The notes beneath the pieces were generated by a model. It ran no database searches and was not told the DNA's origin. It saw only the letters and a list, made by a program, of their open reading frames with translations. DNA of 54,335 nt. Origin: Chara braunii. Its lineage: Eukaryota; Streptophyta; Charophyceae; Charales; Characeae. The stretch covers positions 2,153,335 to 2,207,669 of the forward strand of contig BFEA01000033.1 in the NCBI GenBank assembly GCA_003427395.1, read 5' to 3'. Numbering within the stretch: the stretch's first letter is position 1; every line of letters begins with the position of its first letter. Below, in pieces: positions 1-11,256 of the stretch. A program made the translations under genes and the position numbers.

Positions 1-146
1 ACGGCGACCTACTTACCACTGGCTATCGTGCAGGTCACGGGTTCAACTCCAGGGAACTGTGCAGATACTGTACACAGGTAAGCTGAGGTCAAGGGATCGA
101 CCCCTGGGATCTGCATCGGCTACTGCCAAAGGTGAAAACTGTTTCA
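1..146 (-). repeat. LTR1 fragment, cut by the window edge
   Basis: This resembles the right-hand end of the LTR1 repeats at 706-1670 and 49736-50627. It contains the shared block with a tract ending in gtttca just before 147. Only the terminal part is inside the window. It abuts LTR2 sequence, so it is probably another LTR1 element inserted in, or joined to, LTR2. Confidence 0.7.
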
Positions 147-705
147 CAACAGGTCATCTAGTATTTATTTATTTATTTGTTGTTCTATTTTTGTCTGTTT
201 CAGGCGTCGTTTCGGACTTGCAGTTCTTCCGAACAGACTTACGGTTTGTTCAGACAAAGGCCACATTTTGGGCCTTCTGCATTCGTGGCCAGGCCCTTTC
301 GGGCCATGTTCGGTTTTGTCCAGTAGCGGACATTCCCTGCTGTATCAGCTGGGAGGGCCTGGACGTCCGGTAGGGACCCAGGCAGGCCCAGCAGCAAGAC
401 TTTTTCCTGCGATCTGGACCGTGGATCGGCCCGACCATCTCGCGGCCCAGATCACAGGTAGTGGGCACAGCACCCAGGCCAGCACTATTTATAGCTGGGC
501 CAGCTCCTGGGCAGATACAGTTCGATGAGCTCAGTTCTTGGTCGACACTCTGCTGGCGCTGCGGTCTACAGCGCTGTGGTAGAGGTACAGGTGTAGGTAG
601 GGAGAGAGGCGGTGACCATACCTGCAGCGGTCGAGTACTTACCTGGGCGCCGTAGCTGGACTTCTCGCCAGCGACCTGCAGTGGAGAGAGACACGCCGGC
701 GGGTT
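147..705 (+). repeat. LTR2 (element W), left part
   Basis: This is LTR2 in plus orientation. It matches the reverse complement of Z's LTR at 21650-22100, including the gacctgcag and catacctgcagcgg blocks. A TATA-like tatttata lies at 486-493, where Z' has tatata at 44363-44368, so it probably carries the LTR promoter. The repeat stops at the LTR1 boundary at 706 and resumes at 31273. That makes it the target into which element Y inserted. The first ~150 bp of the LTR are missing on the left. Confidence 0.7.
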
Positions 706-1670
706 TGTAATCAGACTCATCTTCAACATCACTTTCAACATGCATACATATAGATGCCGATGGCTGACGAATTTTCACACGGCAAATCAGCAACAAGCGT
801 GCGATGGGGCACAGTGCCTACACAGAAAACACAGATATATGGCCCTTGGCCAGAAACTCAGTATAAGTCAACTTGTCACAGCTTGCGGCTATGGTGTCCG
901 AACGCCAGTCTTTATTCCCACCCGTACACTGTGTCCACCATCAGACTCACTCCGGAAATACACACACGCTGGGATCTACCCTGAATGTCCACGCACACGC
1001 ATACACACACGCTACGTCCTATCTGTTGACGTTAGCAACCTGGCGGCTATGGCCGCTGCCCTCTTCTTCGTCGGGCACCTGCATACCTCCAACGCACAAG
1101 TCGCACTAGCAGCACTTCCGCATGGCTCACAGGCGAATGAATCAATAGCTGGGTGATGCGTCTTTATTTATACCGTTTCGTCGTGGTCTGGCCTGCCTTC
1201 TGTCCCGGGCCCAAGGAATGTGCAGCCCCACCTGGTACTTGCTGACTAAACAAGGTTGAGTGGGACTGCGACTGGGACTGGACTGTGCTTCGCTGACTCA
1301 CCTACAGACGACTGACTTCTACAGCCTCGAAAGGTCAAGTTGACGATTCTAGAACCTCCTAGGCTACGAATGACTGACCCTTCACTATACGGCTAACCTC
1401 CCCCTCGTTGACTCAGCTAACCTACTGACTTCTGGAAGATCTTGGGCTTAGGGCTGGGCAGACCCTTAGGACTACTAATCCTATAGTCTATGGTTCAAGT
1501 CCACACAACCCTAACTAAGTGCACAACACACAGACATACATATTAAGAGACAGGTCGCGGGTTGAAGGCACATAGGGCATCGGGTAATTGTACAAGGGTA
1601 TGGGATATGTCTAGGGATCGAGCCCTGTGATCTGCACTTGCCGCACAAATTGGGTGAAGACCCTTTCACT
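706..1670 (-). repeat. LTR1, 3' LTR of element Y
   Basis: On the plus strand it runs TG (706) ... CA (1670). It aligns with 25282-31272 (outside the Penelope-like insert), 35842-36824 (reverse strand) and 49736-50627. A reverse-strand TATAAATA lies at 1165-1172. A G-rich polypurine tract (reverse strand of 1671-1686) sits next to its right end, as expected for a 3' LTR of a minus-strand element. Positions 1005-1018 are the unoccupied version of the site used by the Penelope-like insert. Confidence 0.85.
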
Positions 1671-1706
1671 CCCGCCGTCCTAAGTTCAAGGTCCTTCGAG
1701 AATCGT

Positions 1707-2147
1707 CTAATCCAAGGCAGGACATTTACCCTTCTTGGTTCTTTCATAAGCATGAATCATGTCGGGAGCGGTCTCTAGCAATTCAGTTCGTGCGAACCAC
1801 CTGTCGTCCTCAGGTTCCTGGTAGGCGAACCTAACTTGCTTCTGGGAACGACCTCGACCTCCAGGTCTGAACACGTCTTCTTCTAGTATTCGGTCTATGT
1901 CATATGTGCCATCCATATCAGGCAGAATCATCGATCGTCGTGATGGAAACTGTTGACTGGTGACATAAAGCAACAACTTTAATGCATGGAAAGCCCCATA
2001 CATATGGAGGTGCGGTGGTAACTCTATGGTGTATGATGGCCCGTCCTCTCCTCCTTTGACTTCTAGGACAGGCAACAACCCTCTGTACGCGGGCAAGAGC
2101 TTCTGTGAGATGTTTTCTCTGGTGCAAATTCCTTGGACTTGACCCAC
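1707..2147 (-). pseudogene. Element Y integrase C-terminal and chromodomain-like tail
   Basis: This 146-residue open frame holds the end of the pol polyprotein. Visible are the ISQKLLP...GLLPVLEV segment of the integrase C-terminal domain, PSYTIELPPHLHMYGAFHALKL (here described by its ends: PSYTI...HALKL), the YDIDRILEEDV strand, and VRFAYQEPEDDRWF. The last has the aromatic-rich chromodomain-like pattern of chromoviruses. In this family the tail directs integration by reading chromatin marks. The homologous region in A' (50666-51388) is longer because it reaches back into the integrase. Upstream, the frame is broken near 2150. Confidence 0.75.
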
Positions 2148-3346
2148 ACTAGGTCACCTACCTGGAACTCGAAATGTCGCCGATGCTTATTTGCTTGCTC
2201 AATCATGCGAAGCTGGGCCTTTCTAAGGTTTTCGACCACCCTAGCGACTTCCTTCTCATGTTGCAGGGCAAACTCTCTCGTACCGGGAGGTAATCTCTGA
2301 ATCTGATGTCGGTCGAGTCCCTCAAACGGCCTTAGGAGTCTGACAGGTAGCTAGATGTACACTGTTGTTTTAAGCGCTAGCTACCTTGGGAAGCATCTCA
2401 TCCCAATTTACTTGGTCTGGTCTAATATACATTTTTAGTAATTGTTGCAAGATCTTATTCATCTGTTTTGTTTGGCCGTTTGTCTTTGGGTGACGACCTG
2501 ACGACATTAACAACTTAGAGTCGTAAACTTTCATAAGATCCTGAGAGTTCTGGCTGGTAAAACGCGTGTCTCAATCACTAACTATTGACAACGGTATGCC
2601 ATGCTCACTTACCCAGAAGTTGAAAAACTTCTCTATAACTAAATTTGTCCTTGCCTTTGAAGGCAAAATCGGTCTACTATGACCATGACGTGGCTTTTGC
2701 CATGCCTACTCCTGACTCCGGTATCCATGAAATCGATGGAGATTGACTCTCCGGGTCCTAAAGGTGTTTGTGTCATTGTCTTGTTGCGCTGGCAGACTTT
2801 ACAAGTGCGAATATACGTCGTCTATCTTTATGTCAGGCCATGTATACGACATCATGAGGTTGGCCAGAGTCTTTTGCCAACCAAAGTGTCCCTCCGTATC
2901 ATGGCACTCCCCTAAGACCAAACTACGGATCTCTTCATTGTTGGGGACGCACAATCTATCAACGATTTTGGTCTTCTCAAAGAGGAGCCCGTTCGTGATG
3001 CGATAATGAGGCTCACTATTAGGGGCTTCTTTACTCTCTTTAGTAAATCGCCATAGATTGGATTGTATGCATATGCATCTTTTATCTTTCGCTGCAGGTC
3101 CGTTCCTTAATCTAGATAGTGTACTATCACCCCAAAATAGTCAGCTCTTCAACTCAGAGCATCAGCGACCACGTTGTACTTACCTTTAACGGGCTTCAGT
3201 TCAAAGTCAAATTGGTCTATTTCAGCTGCCCATCTAGTTAACTTGGGCGCCAACTTGGCTTGTGTCTTCAGCCACCTTAGTGTCTCGTGGCATGAATATA
3301 CTTTGAAGTGCCTCCCAAGCAGGTAGTGCCTCCAATGATCTAAGGC
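2148..3346 (-). pseudogene. Element Y integrase core, degraded
   Basis: Reverse-strand translation in shifting frames recovers the integrase landmarks: an HHCC-type segment, a match to VIVDRFSKYA, a SIVSD.DTRFTS segment containing the second catalytic Asp, and SSGRHPKTNGQT near the third catalytic residue. All are recognisable against the intact-frame version in A' (51372-52280). At least one stop (in the SD-stop-DTRF stretch) and several frameshifts make it inactive. No long open frame survives here. Confidence 0.65.
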
Positions 3347-3797
3347 CTACCTGAGAGCATAGAGTTCTCTTTCGTATGTCGAGGCTGCTACCTTTTTTGA
3401 AGGCAGCCTAGCTGACATGAACTCTATAGGCCGATAGCTATTATCGTCGTTTTGTTGTAATACAGCGCCTATGCCATACCGTCTAGCATCTATTGTGACG
3501 ACAAATGGCAACGAAGGATTGGCTACTTTGAGGACAGGATACTCTACCATGGCCCTCTTCAACTTCTTTAGGGTCGAGGTGCAATCTTGGTCTCACTTCC
3601 AGATTGCTTCCTGCTTTAGGAGTCTGCGAAGGGGAGCAGTGATAGTGGAGAAGTTCCTTAACGATCTTCCTATAATAGTTGGCCAGTCCTAAGAACGATT
3701 GCAGCTCAGTTAGAGTGCGAGGAGTTGTCCAATCTCTAATCGCTGCTATCTTACCGTCCTCTGGTCTAATGCCGTCTCCATCTAGTACATGTGCCAA
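3347..3797 (-). pseudogene. Element Y RNase H and RT-RNase H linker
   Basis: Two overlapping frames (3347-3562 and 3483-3797) encode the connection between RT and RNase H. Visible are GDGIRPEDGKIAAIRDW, SFLGLANYYRKIV, VVTIDARRYGIGAVLQQ (the first RNase H acidic residue is the D of TIDA) and STYERELYALR. A frameshift separates the two. The family order RT, tether, RNase H is kept. The frame continues only in pieces toward the integrase. Confidence 0.7.
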
Positions 3798-4767
3798 GTA
3801 AAGAACTTTTGTCTTGGCCCACTCGTAGCTTCTCCAAGATCGGCCTCAGTTGGCCCTCATGTTCCTTGAGGGTCTTGCTGAATAATAGGATATCGTCTAA
3901 GTAAACTACAACGAATCTATCTAGCCATGGTCTAAATAGGTCGTTCATACAACACTGAAATGTGGCTGGTGCATTAGTTAGTCCAAAGGGCATCACTATG
4001 AACTCATAATGCCCGTATTCAGTCCAGAACGTCGTTTTGTATTGATCGTCAGGGTGTATCTCTATCTGGTGGTATACCGACGTCAAATCTATCTTTGTGA
4101 AGTACTTGCAGCCTTGCACCTGATCCAATAGATCATCTATACGGGGCAGGGGTTCTGGATTCTTGACTGTTATGGCGTTCAGACTCCTGTAGTGTATGCA
4201 CATTCTTAATTTCCCCCCATTCATTGGGACGAAAAGAGTAGGTGCGCCGAAAGGAGACAAACTAGGTCTGATCCAACCTTTTCCTAGGAGCTCATCTAAT
4301 TGCTTGTGAAGCTCCTCTAACTCCTTGGGAGACATTCTATAGACTGCTCCCTTAGGTGTTTTATTTCCAGGCTCTATCTCTATCCGGTGCTGGATTGGCC
4401 TTGGCACTACCTCTGTGGGTGCCTCTGATAAGTCATTGTATTCCTCCAGCAAACTAGCAATAGTGGGATGGATTTTCTCTTCCTCCTTTGGCGTGGCTGT
4501 TACTGACCTAGAATAGGCGACGAACACCTGTTCCTTGAGCCGCTCCTTTCGGACAAGTCTAGCGAACGCGGGAGTGCTAAGGCGACAGTGTGCTAGGGAG
4601 TTATCTACCCTTGACTCATGATACAAGTGGGCTTTCTTAACCCCACCTGACGGACTAGGGAGCCTGCACTCGTGCTCTCGAAGGTGTACAGTGGCCCCGA
4701 CTGCCTCTCCCCAATCTGTACCAAGTACTTTGGGAGATTCTCTTCGACAAGGAGAGTCACGACGCAT
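3766..4767 (-). pseudogene. Element Y reverse transcriptase
   Basis: This 333-residue frame carries the Ty3/gypsy RT landmarks: GWIRPSLSPFGAPTLFVP, CIHYRSLNAIT, YFTKIDLTSVYHQI (motif A Asp), [17 protein letters not shown] (motif B) and [13 protein letters not shown] (YLDD box, both Asp present). The catalytic box is intact, but the frame is separated from protease and RNase H by frameshifts, and substitutions such as LTSVYH for LKSGYH show decay. The product would copy the element RNA in virus-like particles. The neighbouring protease frame overlaps it at 4605-4767. Confidence 0.8.
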
Positions 4768-5105
4768 TCCTCGACCCGCATCGTGCGGTTGTCTGCGAGG
4801 ATACTGACTACAAGTTCCTTCAACTTTTGGACCTTGAGGCGTAACCTCAACTTCTTCAATGCTTTACAAGTGATATAACTCCTGGTGCCCCCACGATCTA
4901 TAAGGGCCCCTACTCTAGCTCTAAAGACCTCCATATCTGCAAGGATTAGCTGCCCCTTCCCATTCTTCTTCATTTTGGCCGAGACCAGCCTTCTCTCTTT
5001 CAACTCTTCGGCTAGGCCTGTGAGGGAAGCGTCTAGAGAGACACTAACACTAACACAAGTGGTCTCTAGGCAGCTAGCTAGACATTGACCAGCAACCTCT
5101 AGCAT
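4605..5105 (-). pseudogene. Element Y aspartic protease region
   Basis: The 166-residue frame contains VGALIDRGGTRSYIT, the retropepsin active-site loop. The usual D-S/T-G is D-R-G here; A' at the equivalent place reads ALVDSGATRSYIS. KMKKNGKGQLILAD lies upstream, as in X and A'. The change to DRG and the frameshift into RT both argue for an inactive protease. The left half of gag, including the zinc knuckle, is missing upstream (right side) because of the Z junction. Confidence 0.7.
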
Positions 5106-5148
5106 ATCTCGTGGAGTGGGAGTTTATAATTCGCGTGGACGCTCATAG

Positions 5149-5402
5149 CAGGGCGCCAAAGTGCACCTGGCCCCTATCGGCCTTGCCTCCTGGTGTATCC
5201 AGCCCAAGGCCTCGCCTTGGGGACTGCAAGTCCGAAACGACATTTGAACAGGCAATAAATAAGTGCGGCCTCAAACCGCACCTGCGGCCTAAAGGCCGTC
5301 GTGGGCTGCAGGGCGCGTGTCGGATGGGCACGCGGCCTAGGGGCCCCTCTGCAACCGTCGGGCCACTCAAATGGGGCCCGCGTGCGGTCGGAGCATGTAA
5401 CA
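5149..5402 (-). repeat. LTR2 remnant, 3' LTR of element Z
   Basis: About 254 bp match the end of LTR2 at 21960-22231, finishing with gcatgtaaca. A C-rich tract (5403-5413, reverse-strand polypurine tract) follows. The other ~1 kb of the LTR is absent. The left junction with the protease region of Y falls between about 5125 and 5149 and has no target duplication, so it is a deletion scar. Confidence 0.75.
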
Positions 5403-6034
5403 CTCCCCCCTCCTTATGAAGTCAAGCTGGGTCGAGGGTGAAGCTGTCGATCTGAAGGTGGAACCTGGACGCGAGTGCGACGTGGAGCCGAAGGTGCCAA
5501 CTTGCCTTGCAACTTGTGTTAGTAGCGTGTAAGAACGTCGGGAGCTGTTGCCTGAAGTTCCGCATGGGTCAACCAACGGTCAACTTTATGGCTGCAGTAC
5601 GAAAAATATACTAAGTACGTGGTCGGCCTGTTGTCGTAGGGTCGCTGGGAGATGATGTCGCCAACCTCTTGAAAATCATCCATAAAGGGTGGGTCTTGCG
5701 ATCGTCGCCTGGGAAAGTTGTCATTTTCCGCTGGAGTGAATAGAGCCAACTTGGAACAATGAAAAAACGGGTGGACGGGCAAGTGGGCGGGCACCTTAAT
5801 GACGAAGGAAGGTCCTTTAGGTGCATCCCCAGCAGGTGCCACGATCAGTCAGGGCCCCATCCATTTCGGGAGGACCTTGCGAGAGATATCTCGTTCGAGG
5901 CTGAACTCCGTGGCGGAAACCCATATGAGGTCGCCGACACAGAATGGACAAGGAAGACATTGACGATTGGCCCGTTGGCTCATGCGTTGCTGCGTCTTTG
6001 ACATATGGTCACGTGCCTTGACAAATAGCTCTTG
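5403..6034 (-). pseudogene. Element Z integrase tail and chromodomain
   Basis: The frame at 5519-5842 reads through GPSFVIKVPAHL, HCSKLALFTP, SQDPPFMDDFQEVGDII and VYFSYCSHKVDRWLTHAEL. This is the chromodomain-like C-terminus also present intact in Z' (44733-45323). The right part (5843-6034) carries the GDLVWVSAAEF-like segment out of frame. It was separated from the rest of Z by the 9-kb insertion of element B immediately to the right. Confidence 0.75.
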
Positions 6035-7082
6035 TGTGATGATTGAGCCCTCAAAGGGGCCTTGCCGTGATGTACATGTCCTGGGCTAAGGCCCCCAGCA
6101 AGCCTCGTGCCCGCCCTAAGGGAAGGCGGGCCAACAAATCAACGAGAGCCCCTCTGTTCAAACATTTCACGAATTGGGGTCCATACAGTTGCCGCACGCA
6201 CCGGGTACCGGATCTCTGCGAATGCAGCAAGGACCAGGGCCCCAAAATTGGATAGGCCCTGGACACACAAACGTGAGGCTGACATTGCATGCTGGAAATA
6301 GAGGCCGAAAATGCCAATGGGAAACCGGTCCAGTAGCTGAATCCGGACACAGGCCTTGATGAAAGGGGCGCAACTGTATTTCGTGGGCCCCAACCGCATT
6401 GGGCTTGGGTGCAGGTACTGGGGCCCAGGCGCAGGCTCAAGGGAGGCCGCCCACACGCAACACTGACCTATAGACAGAAAGGGCAAGTGGGCAGGGAGCT
6501 TGGCCATTGCGAGCAAGGCCGGCACGCTGCGCATTTGGGAGGTGCTGCGCTGCGCTAGGCTGAGGTGAAGGCAGGCTGGCGCTAAGCGGTAGGGCGCAGG
6601 GCGCTGGCGGCCATAGCCGGGCTGCCTGTGGGTGCAGAGGGAGGTGAGGGCGAAGGTGGTTCTTTGGGAAGTGAAGGGCGCTGTGTGGGATAACAAGGGA
6701 GAGTGAGGGAGAAGAGAGAGACGTACCTGGTGGAGAAGAGGTCAGCATTGGTGTTAACGTCATCACTCGCTGGTCGTCAAGTTGTCTGGTTGCTTCCATG
6801 CTGTAGTTGTAGGCATAGGCTGTAGAGTAGATAGGGCGCCTGGCGCCATTCAAGAGAGAGAGCTACATTGGGTTATGCTGTTGGTGTTGCCCGATTTGGG
6901 CTTGGACATTGACTCACGATNTGTTGGTGTTGCCCGATTTGGGCTTGGACATTGACTCACGATTCTTCTATATCGTTCTCAAATGGATGATTGCTCGGTT
7001 CCATTGTGCTATCTGCTCTTGCTTTGACTACTTGGACATCAGTGTGATTTTGCAATTTGATTATGTGCTTCGTCCACATTCA
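6035..7082 (+). repeat. LTR3, 5' LTR of element B
   Basis: Starts TGTGATGATTGAG and ends cattca, and matches 13909-15006 along its length with scattered differences. It contains a single-N assembly join at 6921 with a duplicated 42-bp flank (6879-6920 equals 6922-6963). No convincing TATA box was picked out by eye. Confidence 0.85.
6879..6963. other. Assembly join: duplicated 42-bp flanks around one N
   Basis: The 42 bases before the N at 6921 are repeated exactly after it. This is what two overlapping contig ends look like when joined without merging. The extra copy should not be read as biology. Confidence 0.9.
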
Positions 7083-7085
7083 TGT

Positions 7086-7100
7086 TGGTATCGGAGCTGG
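7086..7100 (+). promoter_or_regulatory. Primer-binding site of element B
   Basis: TGGTATCGGAGCTGG sits three bases after the 5' LTR. It fits the 3' end of plant initiator-Met tRNA with one G where the LTR1 family has A. It marks where minus-strand DNA synthesis starts. Confidence 0.85.
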
Positions 7101-8477
7101 TTCGATTCGCTGCTTACCTTGGTGCGCTGGCGTTATGCAGACTTGGTGCATTGACGATGCTTCTTCGCAGTTGGTTCTTGTGATGTTAGGCCAATATTAG
7201 GCGCACGACCTGGGTAGAGAGGTGTGCGTCGGAAGGCTATACGGCATGAGATGCCGTGGTGACTGCGGAATGTATGATTGGTGATGAGAGCATGCTGATG
7301 TGGCATTTAGCTGAGTGGCACTGCATTGCGTTGTGGGTGGTACCGAGGCTACGACTGGTCATCAAATGCACACTCAGCTCAATTGGTGAGAAATTTGTGG
7401 TTAGGGGCAGCTATCTCCAGGTACGTTGTTCCCTTACCTCATCTACTCTCTCAATCTCTTCTTACCGCGAGGAAGTGAGTCCAACTTGAGAGTCCTCTCT
7501 TTTGGTGAGGTGTCGTGAGCGGGCTACCTTGAGAGACGACAATCTTCCCGGTGGTGCATCTGGAAGGAGAAAGGGCGTTGCCTCTGAAGGGCCTTGGTCG
7601 AAGCACATGGGTCACGGTCACCATGCCAACCCAATGGGATTAGTACACGCATGCGATGGCTGCTTTGTCCATGAGGGCACTTTGATGCGCTGATAAAGGG
7701 ATGTGCGGATTGAACAGGCTTATGCAGACGCTCCCAGACCGTCTATAAACATTTCAAGATGCGGTTCCGATCTGATACTGGTTGTGATAGTCATCCTGAT
7801 TGCGACGTTAAATATTTCATGAGCGACCTTGGGGGCAGTCCTTAAATAGGCCTCTTGATCAGCCAGATCAGTCGGACGCACAGCTCGTTGCACGCGAGGA
7901 TAAAGAAAGGGCAAGCCTGGTCATAAGCATGCACCTGGGGCACAGGGGTAGGCCGGCATTGCACACCTATGACACTGCTGCTCAATGATGCTTATCGGTA
8001 TGTTGGATTGAGGGGAGGGTAGGTTCCAATTTGGAGCTCAACTTGAAACACAACCAAATCCACTGTTCATACATCTGCAACATAGTCTGGTTTCATTGTT
8101 GATTAGTTGGTTGACAGACTGCTTACACCTCACATACAGTTTAGTTTAGGACTGTTGTATACTACCATAGCCAGTTCTATGCAAAGCTTCTGTAAGTGAA
8201 CTAATCATGATAGAACTAAACTATGTTTACGGTCTTTTGTGAATGTTGTAGGCTGCCACTTGATCGGTTGAGTAGGGGACCTGCAGGACACATTTATTTT
8301 TAGAAAATTAGGTGCCAGTCAGACATATGTTGTGGTAGGACTCCAGCAGGGAGTTGTAGTGCAGATAGTGTGTTTGCCTAACTGATGAGCGGGTCAGACA
8401 CCAATGAGGGTGGAGTTGATGATGCGAGACTGACACGTGCGAGATCACTGAGGGTCCCGCACGTGTTTTAGAGCTTA
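7101..8477 (+). other. Element B untranslated leader
   Basis: No convincing coding frame. Positions about 7780-7870 resemble the leader of element X at 37687-37775 and the reverse strand of Y around 24360-24450, sharing blocks such as cctcttgatcagcca versus cctcctgatcagcca. Otherwise I see only AT-rich, unclassified sequence up to the gag start. Confidence 0.6.
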
Positions 8478-9266
8478 CAACCGGGAGACGAAAGACGGCT
8501 TCGTGCCGAAAATAGAGCCCGTGCTCTCGCAGCAGCGAGGGAAACAGCACTGGCTGCAAGTCAGGCGTTGGCAGCAGCAAACGCAGCAGTTAGAGAACAG
8601 GCAGCAGCAGCCAGAGCAGCAGCAATGGCTAACGGTGCAGCCTCTGCTGCGTCCTCGTCTGGGACCCAGTTGGGAATGCCCCTTGGGCCCACGGGTACTT
8701 CCAGGGCAGTAAGTTCTAGTCAGTCCACAAGTCAAATGGCGGGCTCACAGTTAAGCTCGTTGACCCCACGCGGCAGGGAGCTCCTAGAGCTCCAACAAGT
8801 CGAAAGGATCCGCGCTCGGTTAGAGAGGGAACTGAAGCAAGCTACCGACAGAGAAACAAAGATCAAAAATAGAACAGCCAGGCTTGATACGTTAGAGGCA
8901 GACAAAGCTGCATTAGAGGGTTTGGATGAGTCAGCCATGACTGACCAAATGAAAGTGTTGAAGAACAGCGTACTGTCTCTGCATGCGCATGTGGACTACA
9001 GACTGGACTTCATGCAGAACTCTTTGGACCAGATCTTGGACCTTTTGCAAAGGTCAGGATTAAGGCCAGCAGCACAGTCGCCGTTGTCGTTAACGACGAT
9101 GTCAGGCCCCTTTCCGGTACAAGCTGGCACACAGCCAAGTGGTACGTCTACAGCAGCCGCACAGACTGTTGCTTCTTCTTCTTCTGGTCCAGCGGCTGGT
9201 GCTACACCACAGCCGCAACAAATTGTTCCACCACAGGGACAACAGCAAGGTCAATGGTACCCATAG
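8478..9266 (+). pseudogene. Element B gag, N-terminal coiled-coil part
   Basis: The open frame runs from about 8478 to the stop at 9264-9266. The most likely start was upstream of the Ala-rich stretch; within it only a TTG at 8568 and an ATG further in are seen. It is Ala/Gln-rich, then has a charged helix (about residues 60-130 from 8568, rich in E, R, K, L heptads), then a Gln/Pro/Ser-rich tail ending GQQQGQWYP. It would pack genomic RNA into particles. The frame stops just before the capsid-like domain, probably by point mutation, since gag-like sequence continues after 9267. Confidence 0.65.
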
Positions 9267-10246
9267 ACCCCTATGAAACCGCCCCTTGCCTTCTCCGGGG
9301 AGAAGAAGAACGAGGAACTCAACACATGGTTGAGAACAGTTCCAATGTGGGTAAGGGTAAAAAGGACTTTGCGGTAGGAGGAGGTGATTACTGTTGCATC
9401 TTACCTTGAGGGTAAGGCAACCAAATGGCTAGATGGAATAGTAGCAAAGGGCGGGTTCGGACGTTGATGGCAGACTGGGCTAAGACCCTTACGTTAGAAG
9501 AATTCTTAGACATGGTAGAAGCTCGCTGGCATAATCCACAGCAGGCACAAATTGCCACTGATGCGATGCTCAGACTAGACCAACGAAAGTACAAGTCAGT
9601 CAGAGAGCTAACGTCTACCGTAGAGAGCCTCATCGTCGTTCCCAACATACACTACAATGACCAGGTCTTATTGACCATGTTTGTGAGATGTCTGCCAGAG
9701 AATCTCAGGACCTTACTGGCCAGCGAGGCTCGCCTCGAGTATCATTCGTTTGAGACCTTCTCTAGAAAGGCCTTAGATTTAGAGGTTTGAGGAAGTGCTC
9801 AGCCTACTCCAGTAGACGGGAGGAAGAAGAAGAGTCCACAGGAGTGGAAGAAGAAGGGGAGTCGATTGATGATGGTTGAGTCTGATGGGACCCAAACCGA
9901 GATCGAGGAGCTTTCAGACCTGATGGACAGTACAGAGCACGACGGTGAGGAAACCGCTGAGGGTAGCACCCTCGCCGCAGTAGTAAAGACTAAGGCAGGT
10001 GGCCGAGGGAAGGGCCATCAAAAGAGTCAAGGGCAGGCCGCCTCCAATCAGGCCAAAGTTGCTGATTGGGTCAAGGCAGGTCTTGATCAGGAAGTGTGGC
10101 GGGACCGCCGAGTGCGTGGTGCTTGCATTAACTGTTGTGAATACGGACACACCCAGTACAAGTGCAAGAACGCAAAGGTCACGCAGAAGATACCCCCTAA
10201 GGGAAGGGTACCTTCTTCCCAGGCTTCTAGCTCGGGAAACATGTGA
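9267..10246 (+). pseudogene. Element B gag, capsid-like domain and zinc knuckle
   Basis: Frames at 9425-9790 and 9866-10246 contain ATKWL- and TLTLEEFLDMVEARW-type capsid helices of the retrotransposon gag family. An acidic stretch and a retroviral zinc knuckle follow, C-x2-C-x4-H-x4-C (CINCCEYGHTQYKC, 10124-10165). Stops near 9370 and at 9788-9790 break the frame. The order coiled coil, capsid, CCHC is normal for chromovirus gag, and protease follows downstream. Confidence 0.75.
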
Positions 10247-10449
10247 GGCCGGTGGAAGTTTTAGCTGCTTCTACTCATGGTGAAGTGGGTCAGATACCCT
10301 CCCCACTTCATGAGAAGGCCATAGCTAATGGCTCTTTAGTCACCCTGCAGACTCATCTTGACCAAACTGTGTTCTGTATGCTGGATGTGTCTGAAGCCTT
10401 AGAAGATTTGGAAAGCGAGTGGTGAAGCAAGGATCCTCGCGAATCTTGG

Positions 10450-11244
10450 GTGGCACTAAGTAGAGGTCCTAGAGGGGAACATTTCGTCATAAAAGAGGTT
10501 GTAGGGGGCCGCAAATGTGGAGCCTTCATAGACATCGGCTCCACACGGAATTACATAAGTCGTGACTGCTTGGAAAGGCTGCACCTAAAGGACCGAGTAC
10601 AACACCTTAGTAGACCCGTAGCATCTACTTTGGCCAATAAGGAGCGCATGGTTGTCATAGACTATATCAAGGATGTAGTCTGTACCTTCTCCTATGGAGG
10701 AGGGGAACTTAATCACAAGATTTCGTTCCTGGTTAGTGACGGCTTACCATTCGATATGTTGTTAGGAATGTACTACCTTAAGGTTTCCAAGCCCCAATTT
10801 GACTGGGACAAGAAGGTGCTAAAGCATAAGTTGCCTGATGGAAGGACCGTGAGACTGGCTAAGTACAAGGCCAGGAGTTTAATAGAAACCTATGGCTGCT
10901 TGTGTGCAGCAGCGTTCTATAACTACTATAAACAGAACCAAGAGGAGGGTATGTACCTAGTGTATGTCTCTGAGGAAGGGGAGGCCGTTAAGACACCCCC
11001 AGAGATAGAACACGTCGTTGCTAAGTTCCCCGATCTGTTTGAGGAGCCTACAGGAGTTGTAGAAAAGGAGATTGTTCATGCCATAGAAATCATTCCAGGG
11101 AGTAAAACCCCAAAGGGAAGGATCTATAGGATGGCTCCGGCCGAGTGGGACGAGCTCCGGCGACAACTGAAAGAGCTTACAGAGAAGGGTTGGATACGGC
11201 CAAGTACTTCCCCCTTCGGATCTCCAGTTTTATTTGTACCGTAG
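10450..11244 (+). pseudogene. Element B protease and start of RT
   Basis: The 264-residue frame has the retropepsin loop as FIDIGSTRNYIS (D-I-G instead of D-S/T-G) and the second hydrophobic-LLG element PFDMLLGM. It then enters RT with KTPKGRIYRMAP, GWIRPSTSPFGSPVLFVP. A TAG at 11242-11244 stops it, but the same frame resumes at once as the next segment, so protease and RT were one polyprotein. The changed active site and the stop make it nonfunctional. Confidence 0.78.
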
Positions 11245-11256
11245 AAGGGAGGTACA

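Noticed and set aside
5149-5402. Tandem-like palindromic ggcct blocks as a CRISPR-like or riboswitch structure
   Set aside because: The same blocks occur in every LTR2 copy, so they are part of the LTR; no regular repeat-spacer pattern exists.
6043-6850. Long overlapping frames on both strands of LTR3
   Set aside because: They recur in the 3' LTR with frameshifts and carry no recognisable domain; GC-rich LTR sequence produces them by chance.
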